Positions 34,571 through 42,907 of a stretch of 64,000 nt of DNA are shown here, piece after piece. The stretch's first letter is position 1, and each line of letters starts with the position of its first letter. The DNA is from Pedobacter steynii (GTDB lineage: Bacteria; Bacteroidota; Bacteroidia; Sphingobacteriales; Sphingobacteriaceae): the NCBI RefSeq assembly GCF_900103665.1, contig NZ_FNGY01000001.1, forward strand, positions 434,001 through 498,000. Direction: 5' to 3'. Below the pieces are notes generated by a model that worked only from the letters and a program-made list of their open reading frames with translations, ran no database searches and was not told where the DNA came from. Position numbers and translations under genes: made by a program.

Positions 34571-37500
34571 ATGAAAAAGAAATTAAGTTATTACTTGTAT
34601 GCACAGTTGTTTCGTATGAAGTTGAAAAAGATAGGTATCCTGATCGTATTGCAAACTGTAGTTGGTTTAGCCACTGCCCAGGAAGGGAAGATACTTGATC
34701 GGTATAATAATGAAAAAGAGATTAAAGATCCGATAAGCGTTACCTTGAAGCCAGGTTTTTTTATTCCAAAAGGAAGTGAGGTCCGGATTTTCACAGGGAC
34801 GAGTTTTGTACAAAATGTCCCGTCTGCCTGGAGCCCTTCGGTGAATCAAAACTACATCCGGACCCGGGTGTTTAAAATGCCGAATGTAAGTTCACAAAAC
34901 ATAGATTCTGCAAGAAATACGAGTGAGCTAAACCAAACGGTTCAATATATTGATGGATTGGGTAGATCATTACAAAGTATCGTTGTACAGGGAAGCCCTA
35001 CTTTCAGGGATCTGGTACAACCTATGGCTTACGATGCTTTTGGAAGAGAGGATAAGAAATACCTGCCTTATTCGGGGACACTGGGCACAAGCAATGGCAG
35101 TTATAAGAGCAACGCCATTGCAGAACAGAATGATTTTTATATTAATCCTACAAATCCCTCAGGTTGGGCAGCTCCGGGTGTAAAAGCTATTCCAGGCAAT
35201 GCTGCATTTTCAAAAACGATATTTGAAGCGTCACCCTTAAACCGGACGATGGAGCAGGGAGCTCCAGGGGTAACATGGCAACCAGCAGCTTCAGGCTCGT
35301 CAGGCCACACTGTGAAAATGGAATACAGCAGTAATCTGTTGAACGAAGTACAGCTATGGGAGGTGAATGCGAATGGAGCTACAGCAACAGTTTATCTTAC
35401 CGGGAAATTATATAAAACGATAACAAAAGATGAAAACTGGGTTGAGGCAGACGGAAAAGCTGGTACCATAGAAGAGTTTAAAGATTTTAGTGGTGCCGTG
35501 GTATTGAAAAAGATCTGGGAAACGAATACAAAGGCTTTGAGTACTTATTATGTGTACGATGATTTGGGCAACCTTCGCTATGTACTTCCTCCTGCGGTAA
35601 ATGAGAACGGGCAGAGTGTATTGAATGGTTTTACGGAAGCTGATGCTGCATTTGATCAGTTTATTTATGCGTATCATTATGATGGCAGGAAGCGGATAAC
35701 TGAGAAGAAATTGCCAGGAAAGGGCTGGGAGCATCTTATCTATAATAAATTAGATCAGGTGGTACTGACGCAAGATGCTAATCAAAGGGTTAGTGGACAG
35801 TGGTTGTTTACCAAATACGATGCCTTTGGCCGGGTGGTGATTACTGGCTTGTACACTAATGTCGCCGGTCGTATTTCTTTACAATCGACAGTGGAGGGAC
35901 AGTCTGTTCTTTGGGAAAGCAGGACTGGTACTGACTATGATGGATTGTCATTTCCACAGGTTGGGGCTGACTGGCTTACCGTGAATTATTATGACAGCTA
36001 CGACTTTGCAGGCAATATTTTTGGAATTCCAACCGGTAATCAGGTTGGAGCTGATCGAACGAAAACCCTGCTGACCGGTACAAAGGTAAGGATACTCGGG
36101 ACTGATAAATTTCTATTGACAGTAAACTATTATGATGATGAGGGACGTAATGTTCAGACCAGATCACAAAACAACCTGGATGGTACCGATGTTATTGACA
36201 ATACCTGGAATTTTGCAGGAGAGCTGGTTGCCCAGGTAAGGACTCATCAGCATCCTTCAAAAGGAATTACGACGATCTCCAATCGTTTTGAGTATGATCA
36301 TACAGGGAGAAAACTGGCGAGCTTTCAAAGCATCAACGGACAACAGGAACTTGTTTTAAACAAGCTGGAATATAATGACCTTGGACAGCTTAAAAATAAA
36401 AAACTACACAGCACCGACCAGGGATTGGCTTTTTTACATAGTACCGAATATGCTTATAATGAACGCGGCTGGCTAAATGGAACTACTGGTGATAAGTTCA
36501 GCGTTCAACTGAGTTATAATGAGGGAGTAAAACCTCAGTATAACGGCAATATAGCTGGTCAAAACTGGGGGAATGGTGGGGCAAATTTCTCCAATAGTTT
36601 CATTTATCAATATGACAAACTAAACCGGCTGACTAATGGTAGCAGTACAAGTGCCGGAATGTCCGAAATCCTGACCTATGATGTAATGGGGAACATTGAC
36701 AGTTTAATCAGGGATGGAGTAAAAGGTAAATATGTTTATAACGGGAACCGTTTGACGCAGGTTAGCGGAGGATTGGCTACTGGGGCTTATAACTATGATG
36801 CTAATGGAAATGTGATTAAAGACGGAAGAAACGGAGTAAACCTCAGCTATAATTACCTGAACCTTCCGGTTACAGCGAGTAAAATCGGACTTAGTGTGAA
36901 CTATACTTATGATGCAACAGGTGCAAAACTTAGGAAGGTCAGTGGGACAGAAACTACAGATTATCTGGATGGTATTCAATATAAAAACGGAACGATTGAC
37001 TTTATTCAGGTCGAAGATGGAATCGCCAGGCTTAACGGATCAACATACAGTTATGAGTATAATCTGTCGGATCACTTAGGGAATGTACGAGCAACTGTTT
37101 ACCGGAATCCGAATGGCAATTTGACTGAGGCTATCCAAAGAGATAACTATTATGCGTTTGGATTAAGAAAGCCGGTACTTGCAGCTTCAAGTGACAATAA
37201 ATACCTTTACAATGGCAAGGAGTTGCAAGAGGAGTTAGGGCAATATGATTACGGGGCTAGGTTCTATGATCCGGTAATTGGGCGTTTTAGTACAATAGAT
37301 CCGCTTTCTGATAAGATGAGGAGATATTCACCGTATAATTATGGTTTTAATAATCCAATTAGGTTTACAGATCCTGATGGGATGGCACCTGAAGATATAA
37401 TTATTGTTGGTACAAAAGCATACCGGGAACAAGTTTTTGGTCAACTTCAATTATTAACAAATCAGAAATTAACATTAACAAAAGGCGGTAAAGTAGAGAT

Positions 37501-37960
37501 GTCTGGAACTCCTTCCGGTGGTCCTAAGCCCGTAGGAACGGATTTAGTTACTTCTTTGGTGAATAGCAAACATGATATAGTGGTAGGATACAATGAGTGG
37601 GAAAATAAAGGTAATACTACCATTTTTAATAATGTGGATGCGGCATTTGGTAAGAAGGAGGGAGGGAGTGGCTCTGTCATATCATTTAATCCAAAAGACA
37701 AGGGGAATAATGTTGTCAATGCGGATGGATCAACGGGGAGGCCAGCTCAGGTTGGTTTAGGTCATGAACTTGGACATGCAAAAGATGGAATAGAAGGGAA
37801 AGCAACGGGGAAAGAGTCAACAGTTCGAGATCCAGATCGAGATAAAAAGGTTGTATTTATGCCTAAAGATGAAATTAAAGTGAGAGATAAAATTGATAAC
37901 GCGATTAGAAGGGAACAAGGGGCTAAACAAAGAGCTTCAGTTGAAATTATAAGACCATGA
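34571..37960 (+). CDS. RHS/DUF6443 protein with C-terminal zinc-metallopeptidase-like tip (candidate polymorphic toxin)
   Basis: 1129 residues. Signal near 16-37 (MKLKKIGILIVLQTVVGLATA; ATG at 34616 is an alternative start), a DUF6443 domain (about 90-250: QNYIRTRVFKMPNV, QTVQYIDGLGRSLQSIVVQG), many YD repeats, and the RHS-associated core ending YDYGARFYDPVIGRFSTIDPLSDK...YSPYNYGFNNPIRFTDPDG near residue 938. After this the sequence changes: residues about 940-1129 are unlike the repeats and contain HELGH (1065-1069), a zinc-binding motif, and a later E in DEIKVRDKIDNAIRREQG (E1101) that could be the third ligand, as in M91-like toxins. The stop overlaps the next gene by 4 bp. Polymorphic toxin is inferred from architecture and is not proven. 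Confidence 0.8.
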   Translation: MKKKLSYYLYAQLFRMKLKKIGILIVLQTVVGLATAQEGKILDRYNNEKEIKDPISVTLKPGFFIPKGSEVRIFTGTSFVQNVPSAWSPSVNQNYIRTRVFKMPNVSSQNIDSARNTSELNQTVQYIDGLGRSLQSIVVQGSPTFRDLVQPMAYDAFGREDKKYLPYSGTLGTSNGSYKSNAIAEQNDFYINPTNPSGWAAPGVKAIPGNAAFSKTIFEASPLNRTMEQGAPGVTWQPAASGSSGHTVKMEYSSNLLNEVQLWEVNANGATATVYLTGKLYKTITKDENWVEADGKAGTIEEFKDFSGAVVLKKIWETNTKALSTYYVYDDLGNLRYVLPPAVNENGQSVLNGFTEADAAFDQFIYAYHYDGRKRITEKKLPGKGWEHLIYNKLDQVVLTQDANQRVSGQWLFTKYDAFGRVVITGLYTNVAGRISLQSTVEGQSVLWESRTGTDYDGLSFPQVGADWLTVNYYDSYDFAGNIFGIPTGNQVGADRTKTLLTGTKVRILGTDKFLLTVNYYDDEGRNVQTRSQNNLDGTDVIDNTWNFAGELVAQVRTHQHPSKGITTISNRFEYDHTGRKLASFQSINGQQELVLNKLEYNDLGQLKNKKLHSTDQGLAFLHSTEYAYNERGWLNGTTGDKFSVQLSYNEGVKPQYNGNIAGQNWGNGGANFSNSFIYQYDKLNRLTNGSSTSAGMSEILTYDVMGNIDSLIRDGVKGKYVYNGNRLTQVSGGLATGAYNYDANGNVIKDGRNGVNLSYNYLNLPVTASKIGLSVNYTYDATGAKLRKVSGTETTDYLDGIQYKNGTIDFIQVEDGIARLNGSTYSYEYNLSDHLGNVRATVYRNPNGNLTEAIQRDNYYAFGLRKPVLAASSDNKYLYNGKELQEELGQYDYGARFYDPVIGRFSTIDPLSDKMRRYSPYNYGFNNPIRFTDPDGMAPEDIIIVGTKAYREQVFGQLQLLTNQKLTLTKGGKVEMSGTPSGGPKPVGTDLVTSLVNSKHDIVVGYNEWENKGNTTIFNNVDAAFGKKEGGSGSVISFNPKDKGNNVVNADGSTGRPAQVGLGHELGHAKDGIEGKATGKESTVRDPDRDKKVVFMPKDEIKVRDKIDNAIRREQGAKQRASVEIIRP

Positions 37961-38559
37961 GATATTTAAGCATAGTAGTTTTAGTCGTTATATTTTCCTC
38001 AGCTTGCAGGGATTATAAATGTACACAAAGCTTTTCGGAGAATTTTAATTTGTCTGTTCTGCCAATATGGGAAAGGAAAACTCAAATTAACATGGTGAAT
38101 CAAAATGATGATAAACTTGTGAAAATTTTAAAGTACGAAAGAGAGGATAAGGTATCTATATTTGAAAGACAAGCTTTTCTAAATAGTCTTTCTAAGGAGG
38201 AACAATTAAATGATTATAAATTTAATTCATTGATTATTGTTGAGTTGAATAGTAGTGGCGAAAGATACAAGAGCATAAAGTATTTACTGTTATCGTGTGA
38301 TTCTGAAACAACAGTAATTAAATATGAATTAAATCAAGGTAAATGGGAACTCATTAAGACCCACTTAATAAAAACAGGAGAAATTGATAGTGCTATTAAC
38401 GTTTTAACCAACAGGAGCGACAATACTATTTACTGGGGGTATAATATTACGGATCTAGTTGCTGTAACGAAATTTCGAGAACGTAATGAAATCACTGTTG
38501 AGGTATTTGGTTCTCTTAGTAAAAAGCAAAATGAGGCTTTGAAAGTTATGGAGAAATAA
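37957..38559 (+). CDS. Lipoprotein in the immunity position of the RHS toxin
   Basis: 200 residues with lipoprotein signal MRYLSIVVLVVIFSSAC (Cys 17) and an otherwise unrecognised, mostly alpha/beta, charged body; no known domain noted. The ATG overlaps the stop of the toxin gene (ATGA), so the two are translationally coupled, the usual arrangement for a toxin and its immunity protein. Strongly A+T-rich, like the toxin tip. An envelope-anchored partner would fit protection against a toxin that arrives in the periplasm, but no binding has been shown. A terminator follows. Confidence 0.7.
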   Translation: MRYLSIVVLVVIFSSACRDYKCTQSFSENFNLSVLPIWERKTQINMVNQNDDKLVKILKYEREDKVSIFERQAFLNSLSKEEQLNDYKFNSLIIVELNSSGERYKSIKYLLLSCDSETTVIKYELNQGKWELIKTHLIKTGEIDSAINVLTNRSDNTIYWGYNITDLVAVTKFRERNEITVEVFGSLSKKQNEALKVMEK

Positions 38560-38621
38560 GATTTTAGATAGAGGAATGTCGCGATGCTTGGGGAAGCTGA
38601 GGACGTAAACCTGAAATTTAT

Positions 38622-38659
38622 AAAAAAAGGGGTTGTTTGAAAAAACAACCCCTTTTTTA
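38622..38659. terminator. Bidirectional terminator between immunity-like gene and metalloprotease
   Basis: Perfect inverted repeat AAAAAAGGGGTTGTTT / AAACAACCCCTTTTTT with a short loop, A and T tracts at both sides, between converging genes. Confidence 0.92.
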
Positions 38660-38674
38660 TGATCAAAAAACCGA

Positions 38675-41200
38675 CTAGATCTTTGGATTCAGAATCTTGT
38701 TGATTCTGTCCGCAAGGTCTTCATAATGACTTTTAATCAATAGTGTCGTTGCCGTTACCTGCAATGCTTTTACATTCGCATTCAGTTTTTTTAGCTCTGC
38801 ACGAACCAATAACCTCATGTCAGAGCTGTTTGGATTGTAAGGCGTGATGCCCATGATCGCATATGAAGATTCTACTACCGGTTTATCCAGCTTCAACAAT
38901 ACCCCTAAACGATCCGCATAAGCTCTTTGTAAAGCTCTTTTGAATACATCAGGTGTTTCATTCGCGAAGATCGCTACGCGAAGGTCGGTCAGCAGATTGG
39001 TTACCGTATACGCATTGTTTCCATTTTTAACCTCATCGTCGATCATCCTGGCGAAACCATAAGTTTCCAACAGGGAAGTCAGCACCTGGTTTTGCATTTC
39101 CATAATGCGGTTGTTCACCACACCATAGTCTACTCTGGCCATCATCGATTTGTTTAATAACCAGTTTGGTGTTGTAAAGACCTGTTTGTTCAGGAAAGCA
39201 ATGGCTTGCTGTTGTTTTGCTTTAGGTGTATAAGAATAAACTGCGCCCGGCTCATCTACTGTTTTTACATCTTCCTGCAATCCGCTGATATTAGAAACCA
39301 CATGGTTTACATAACGTCTGTACTGGCGGATCACTTCATAATATAAGTCATTCGCATCTTCCAGTTCTTTTCCTGGCTCGTAAGTCCACTTCTCAATGTT
39401 TGGAAGAATCCTCTTCAGGTTCTCAATTCCGTAAGTACTGGCTTTCATGGCATTGTCGCCAAGGTCCTCGCTTTGTGCACGCGGATCAATAGAACCTTGT
39501 TTCCCGTAGAAATAGACCGGATCTTTTGATTTCTTCATGATCATCGCATCGAGTACCTTTTTCTCTTCTTTTGCCGATTGCTGAGCAGGGAAATAGGTAT
39601 AACCGAATTTAATGGCAAACTGATCATAAGCACCGATTTTAGGATAAATCTCGGTGATGCCATCACCAGGCTGTGCGATATAATTGAAACGTGCATAGTC
39701 CATGATGGAAGGTGCTGTACCATATTTAGCCGTGAAGGTTTTAGAACGTAAAGAATCTACCGGGAAGGCAGCACTGGAACCAAAGTTGTGCAATAGACCC
39801 AGTGTATGTCCTACTTCATGAGAAGAAACAAAACGAACCAGCTGGCCCATTTGTGCATCACTGATCTCCGTACCTCTGGCTGCCGGGTTAATGGCTGCGG
39901 TCTGTACAAAGAACCAGCTTCTCAATAAAGACATCACATTGTGATACCAGCCGATGTGGCTCTCCATAATCTCTCCTGACCTTGGATCTGCGATCCTTGG
40001 ACCATAGGCGTTCTCTGTAGAAGAAGCAAAATAACGGATCACCGAATAACGTGCATCTTCTGTGCTGAATTCCGGGTCTTCCTGCGCAGTAGGTGCTTCT
40101 TTAGCCACGATTGCATTTTTAAAACCTGCGGCTTCAAAAGCAGTATTCCAGTCGTTCACCCCCTGAATCAGGAAGGGTACCCATTTTTTAGGGGTTGCAG
40201 GATCGATATAATAAACAATTTGTTTTTTAGGTTCTACCAGTTCACCACGGCTATATGCAGCCTCATCTTTAGGCTCTAATCTCCAGCGCTGAATATAGGC
40301 AGTAGGGGTAACATGTTTATCGCTGACACTGAAATCCAGTTGCCTTTCTGTAAAATAACCGATCCTTTTGTTTTCTGTACGGGCTTTCATTGGCTCTTTT
40401 GGAAGTAATACCATAGAGGTATTTAATCCGAAAGTCATGGCGCCAACACTTTTATCTGCCGGAAGTTCCGGGCTTCTGTAAGTCTTTACCGTTTTTACTT
40501 CCACGTTCTGAGGGAAACTTTTTACGGTATCGACATAAGATCTGGTATTGTCAATTCCGCTGATTTTGTAAGTCTTTTTCAAGCCTTCAGGAAGAGACAT
40601 TCCCGGAATATCACCATTGTAAAAGTCGGTGATGTCAATCAAAACACCTTTGCCATTGCTGCTGAAAGCTTTGATGTCAAAGACTGCAAGAATTGGCAAT
40701 GCATTGGAGTTTTCTAATGCCTGATGCAGGTCAGAAGATGCATCCGCTACGTAGGTATAGCTTGGTACTCTGATAAAGATCTGCTTGTCGCGTCTTTCCC
40801 ATTTCCAAACCTGGTTATTGATCATTTCTCCGCCATATTGAGCCCTTGATTCTTTCAATGCTACCGGTGTCTGAGTAAAACGGGTTACCACGAGCATTTC
40901 CCTGCCCAACAGGGAATCCGGAATCTCGTAATAGTATTTCTGGTCTACTTTATAAATATTGAATAATCCGCCATCGGCTTTGGTGCCGGCAGGGATGACT
41001 TCTGAAAACTTTTTGAGGTTACTCTTTTTGATTTCCGCTGTTTTTGCTGTCGTATCTTGCTTTGACTTTCCGGCAATACTGCCTGGCCATTTGGTTTTCT
41101 GAGCATAACCATCAGCGATGGTGAATGCTGAAAGCAGGATCAGAACAGCAGCCTTGGTCAGGCTGCTGTTTTTTGTTGATAAAGTGGATCTGAAATTCAT
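38675..41200 (-). CDS. Zinc-dependent metalloprotease (DUF5117/DUF4953-type), secreted
   Basis: 841 residues with a signal peptide (TKAAVLILLSAFTIADGYAQ). The N-terminal half (about 45-330) is the DUF5117-like region (YKVDQKYYYEIPDSLLGREMLVVTRF, GVLIDITDFYNGDIPGM). The catalytic half has the zinc motif HEVGHTLGLLHNFGSS (H461-E-V-G-H465) preceded by ADPRSGEIMESHIGWYHN; H471 is the likely third ligand. The C-terminal part is helical. Such proteins in Bacteroidota are secreted or surface peptidases often coupled to SusCD systems. It is the last gene of the leftward SusC-SusD-protease unit, which suggests peptide breakdown and uptake. Confidence 0.9.
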   Translation of the reverse strand: MNFRSTLSTKNSSLTKAAVLILLSAFTIADGYAQKTKWPGSIAGKSKQDTTAKTAEIKKSNLKKFSEVIPAGTKADGGLFNIYKVDQKYYYEIPDSLLGREMLVVTRFTQTPVALKESRAQYGGEMINNQVWKWERRDKQIFIRVPSYTYVADASSDLHQALENSNALPILAVFDIKAFSSNGKGVLIDITDFYNGDIPGMSLPEGLKKTYKISGIDNTRSYVDTVKSFPQNVEVKTVKTYRSPELPADKSVGAMTFGLNTSMVLLPKEPMKARTENKRIGYFTERQLDFSVSDKHVTPTAYIQRWRLEPKDEAAYSRGELVEPKKQIVYYIDPATPKKWVPFLIQGVNDWNTAFEAAGFKNAIVAKEAPTAQEDPEFSTEDARYSVIRYFASSTENAYGPRIADPRSGEIMESHIGWYHNVMSLLRSWFFVQTAAINPAARGTEISDAQMGQLVRFVSSHEVGHTLGLLHNFGSSAAFPVDSLRSKTFTAKYGTAPSIMDYARFNYIAQPGDGITEIYPKIGAYDQFAIKFGYTYFPAQQSAKEEKKVLDAMIMKKSKDPVYFYGKQGSIDPRAQSEDLGDNAMKASTYGIENLKRILPNIEKWTYEPGKELEDANDLYYEVIRQYRRYVNHVVSNISGLQEDVKTVDEPGAVYSYTPKAKQQQAIAFLNKQVFTTPNWLLNKSMMARVDYGVVNNRIMEMQNQVLTSLLETYGFARMIDDEVKNGNNAYTVTNLLTDLRVAIFANETPDVFKRALQRAYADRLGVLLKLDKPVVESSYAIMGITPYNPNSSDMRLLVRAELKKLNANVKALQVTATTLLIKSHYEDLADRINKILNPKI

Positions 41201-41244
41201 TAAAGGATTAAATTGATATTTGATGTGTGTGTATGTTAGAAAAA

Positions 41245-42882
41245 TTACCAGCCCGGGTTTTGTGGGTTTAGGTTCGGGTTTACGCCAAGTTCAACCAATG
41301 GAATCGGCATCCAGTAGTTCTTATCTGTAAATACCCTGCTGCCCGATACTTTTGGGGCATAAGTAAAGCTGCCATTGGTCGCTTTAGTAATCGTTACGCC
41401 GTTTACCGATTTGTTTAATGCGGTCGCAGCCTCTTTCCAGCGGCGAAGGTCATTGTACCTGTTCTGATCTTCAAAAGCAAGCTCAATCCTTCTTTCATGA
41501 CGGATTTTTGCCCTCATTTGCTCCTGAGTTAAGTCTGCCGCCAGTTCCGGCATTTTTACGCGTTTCCTAATGTCATTGATGGCCTGGTAAACTGTCGCAT
41601 CAGGTCCCACTGCTTCATTTTGCGCTTCTGCATAATTCAACAGGATTTCCGCATAACGAAGGATGATCCAGTTGGTGCTGCTGGTGGTATTCGGATCCTT
41701 ATTGTAATCGAAATCTTCCGCAATAAATTTCCGGGTATAATATCCCGTCGGACTGGCATTGGTAGTTGGCATGTCTTTACCTTTGGTAAAAGTTTCTACC
41801 GGACGGCCTTTAAACGGAGCGGTATTGAACAGGATCGATTTTTCGAAACGGATATCACGGCCAGCATAAGGATTTGCAGGATCATAACCTGAGCCTGCTT
41901 CCGTAGTCATTTTTCCGTTTTTCATTTCGTACTCATTCACGAGTTCCTGAGTAGGGCCGTTTACGCCTCTTCCTCCGTATCCTGCCGGACTGTTGTTCTT
42001 ATCAAAACCATGCTGTCTTTCTCCTTTTAACCCATTGTAACGGAATTCAAGGATGACCTCAGGTTTTACGAGTACATTCTTTTTAAGAAAAGGATCGTTG
42101 TAATCCGGCTGTAAGCTGAAAGCAGCTCCGTCCATTACTTTTTTAGCAGCTGCTGCGGCCTTTTGCCAGGCAGACAGGTCATTTGACGTATTGTTCAGCG
42201 GACTTGCAGCCCATAACAAAATACGTGATTTAAAAGCTTCTGCTGCAGGCGAAGTGACGCGGCCAAGCTCATCATTAGGATAGGTCGCCGGAAGGTCAGC
42301 CGCCGCCTTGTCCAGTTCTTCAATGATAAAAGCAATACCTTCTTTATGGCTCACTTTTGCCGGTTTATCCTGAGCCTCTTCCACGGGCTGTGCATGAAGC
42401 AAAACCGGGGCGTCTTTGAAGTTACTGAATACCTGATAATAGACGTAAGCCCTGAAGAAGCGTGCCTGGGCCACAAATTCTTTTCTTTGTACGTCCGACA
42501 GCACAGGAGCCTTCAAGGCCCGTTCCATAAAATAATTGATCTTTCTGATCTGCGCATAGCTGTCCTTCCACAGATTTTTTAATGGAAAATTGGTGCTGGT
42601 AAAATCACCGGTCAGAAAAGTGGAGATCTTGCCTTCTTCCACACCGATCACCTGTAAGTCGTCGCTGTAGGAAGCGGGAATATAAGTAGTGGCAAATCCA
42701 GTGTTCATGAAGGAATAGAATTCATTTAATGACATTTTAATCAGGTCGGGGTCATTCCATAAATCGGCTTCTGAAATCAGGTTCATCGGCTTCCTGTCGA
42801 GGAAATCTTTCTGACAGGAGCTTAGGCCGAGCAGGCCGGTAAATAAAATAGCAAGTGTATATTTTGAAATAGGAAGGTTCAT
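41245..42882 (-). CDS. SusD/RagB outer-membrane nutrient-binding lipoprotein
   Basis: 545 residues; lipoprotein signal MNLPISKYTLAILFTGLLGLSSC (Cys 23), then the SusD TPR fold: N-terminal ISEADLWNDPDLIKMSLNEFYSFMN, KNLWKDSYAQIRKINYFMERA, VAQARFFRAYVYYQVFSNFKDAPVLL, and the C-terminal NWIILRYAEILLNYAEAQNEA, IRHERRIELAFEDQNRYNDLRRWK. It is the surface binding partner of the SusC channel encoded 25 bases upstream. Substrate class is not evident; no glycoside hydrolase is present nearby, but a metalloprotease is. Confidence 0.95.
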   Translation of the reverse strand: MNLPISKYTLAILFTGLLGLSSCQKDFLDRKPMNLISEADLWNDPDLIKMSLNEFYSFMNTGFATTYIPASYSDDLQVIGVEEGKISTFLTGDFTSTNFPLKNLWKDSYAQIRKINYFMERALKAPVLSDVQRKEFVAQARFFRAYVYYQVFSNFKDAPVLLHAQPVEEAQDKPAKVSHKEGIAFIIEELDKAAADLPATYPNDELGRVTSPAAEAFKSRILLWAASPLNNTSNDLSAWQKAAAAAKKVMDGAAFSLQPDYNDPFLKKNVLVKPEVILEFRYNGLKGERQHGFDKNNSPAGYGGRGVNGPTQELVNEYEMKNGKMTTEAGSGYDPANPYAGRDIRFEKSILFNTAPFKGRPVETFTKGKDMPTTNASPTGYYTRKFIAEDFDYNKDPNTTSSTNWIILRYAEILLNYAEAQNEAVGPDATVYQAINDIRKRVKMPELAADLTQEQMRAKIRHERRIELAFEDQNRYNDLRRWKEAATALNKSVNGVTITKATNGSFTYAPKVSGSRVFTDKNYWMPIPLVELGVNPNLNPQNPGW

Positions 42883-42907
42883 TTTCGTTGATGATTTGAT
42901 GAATAAA

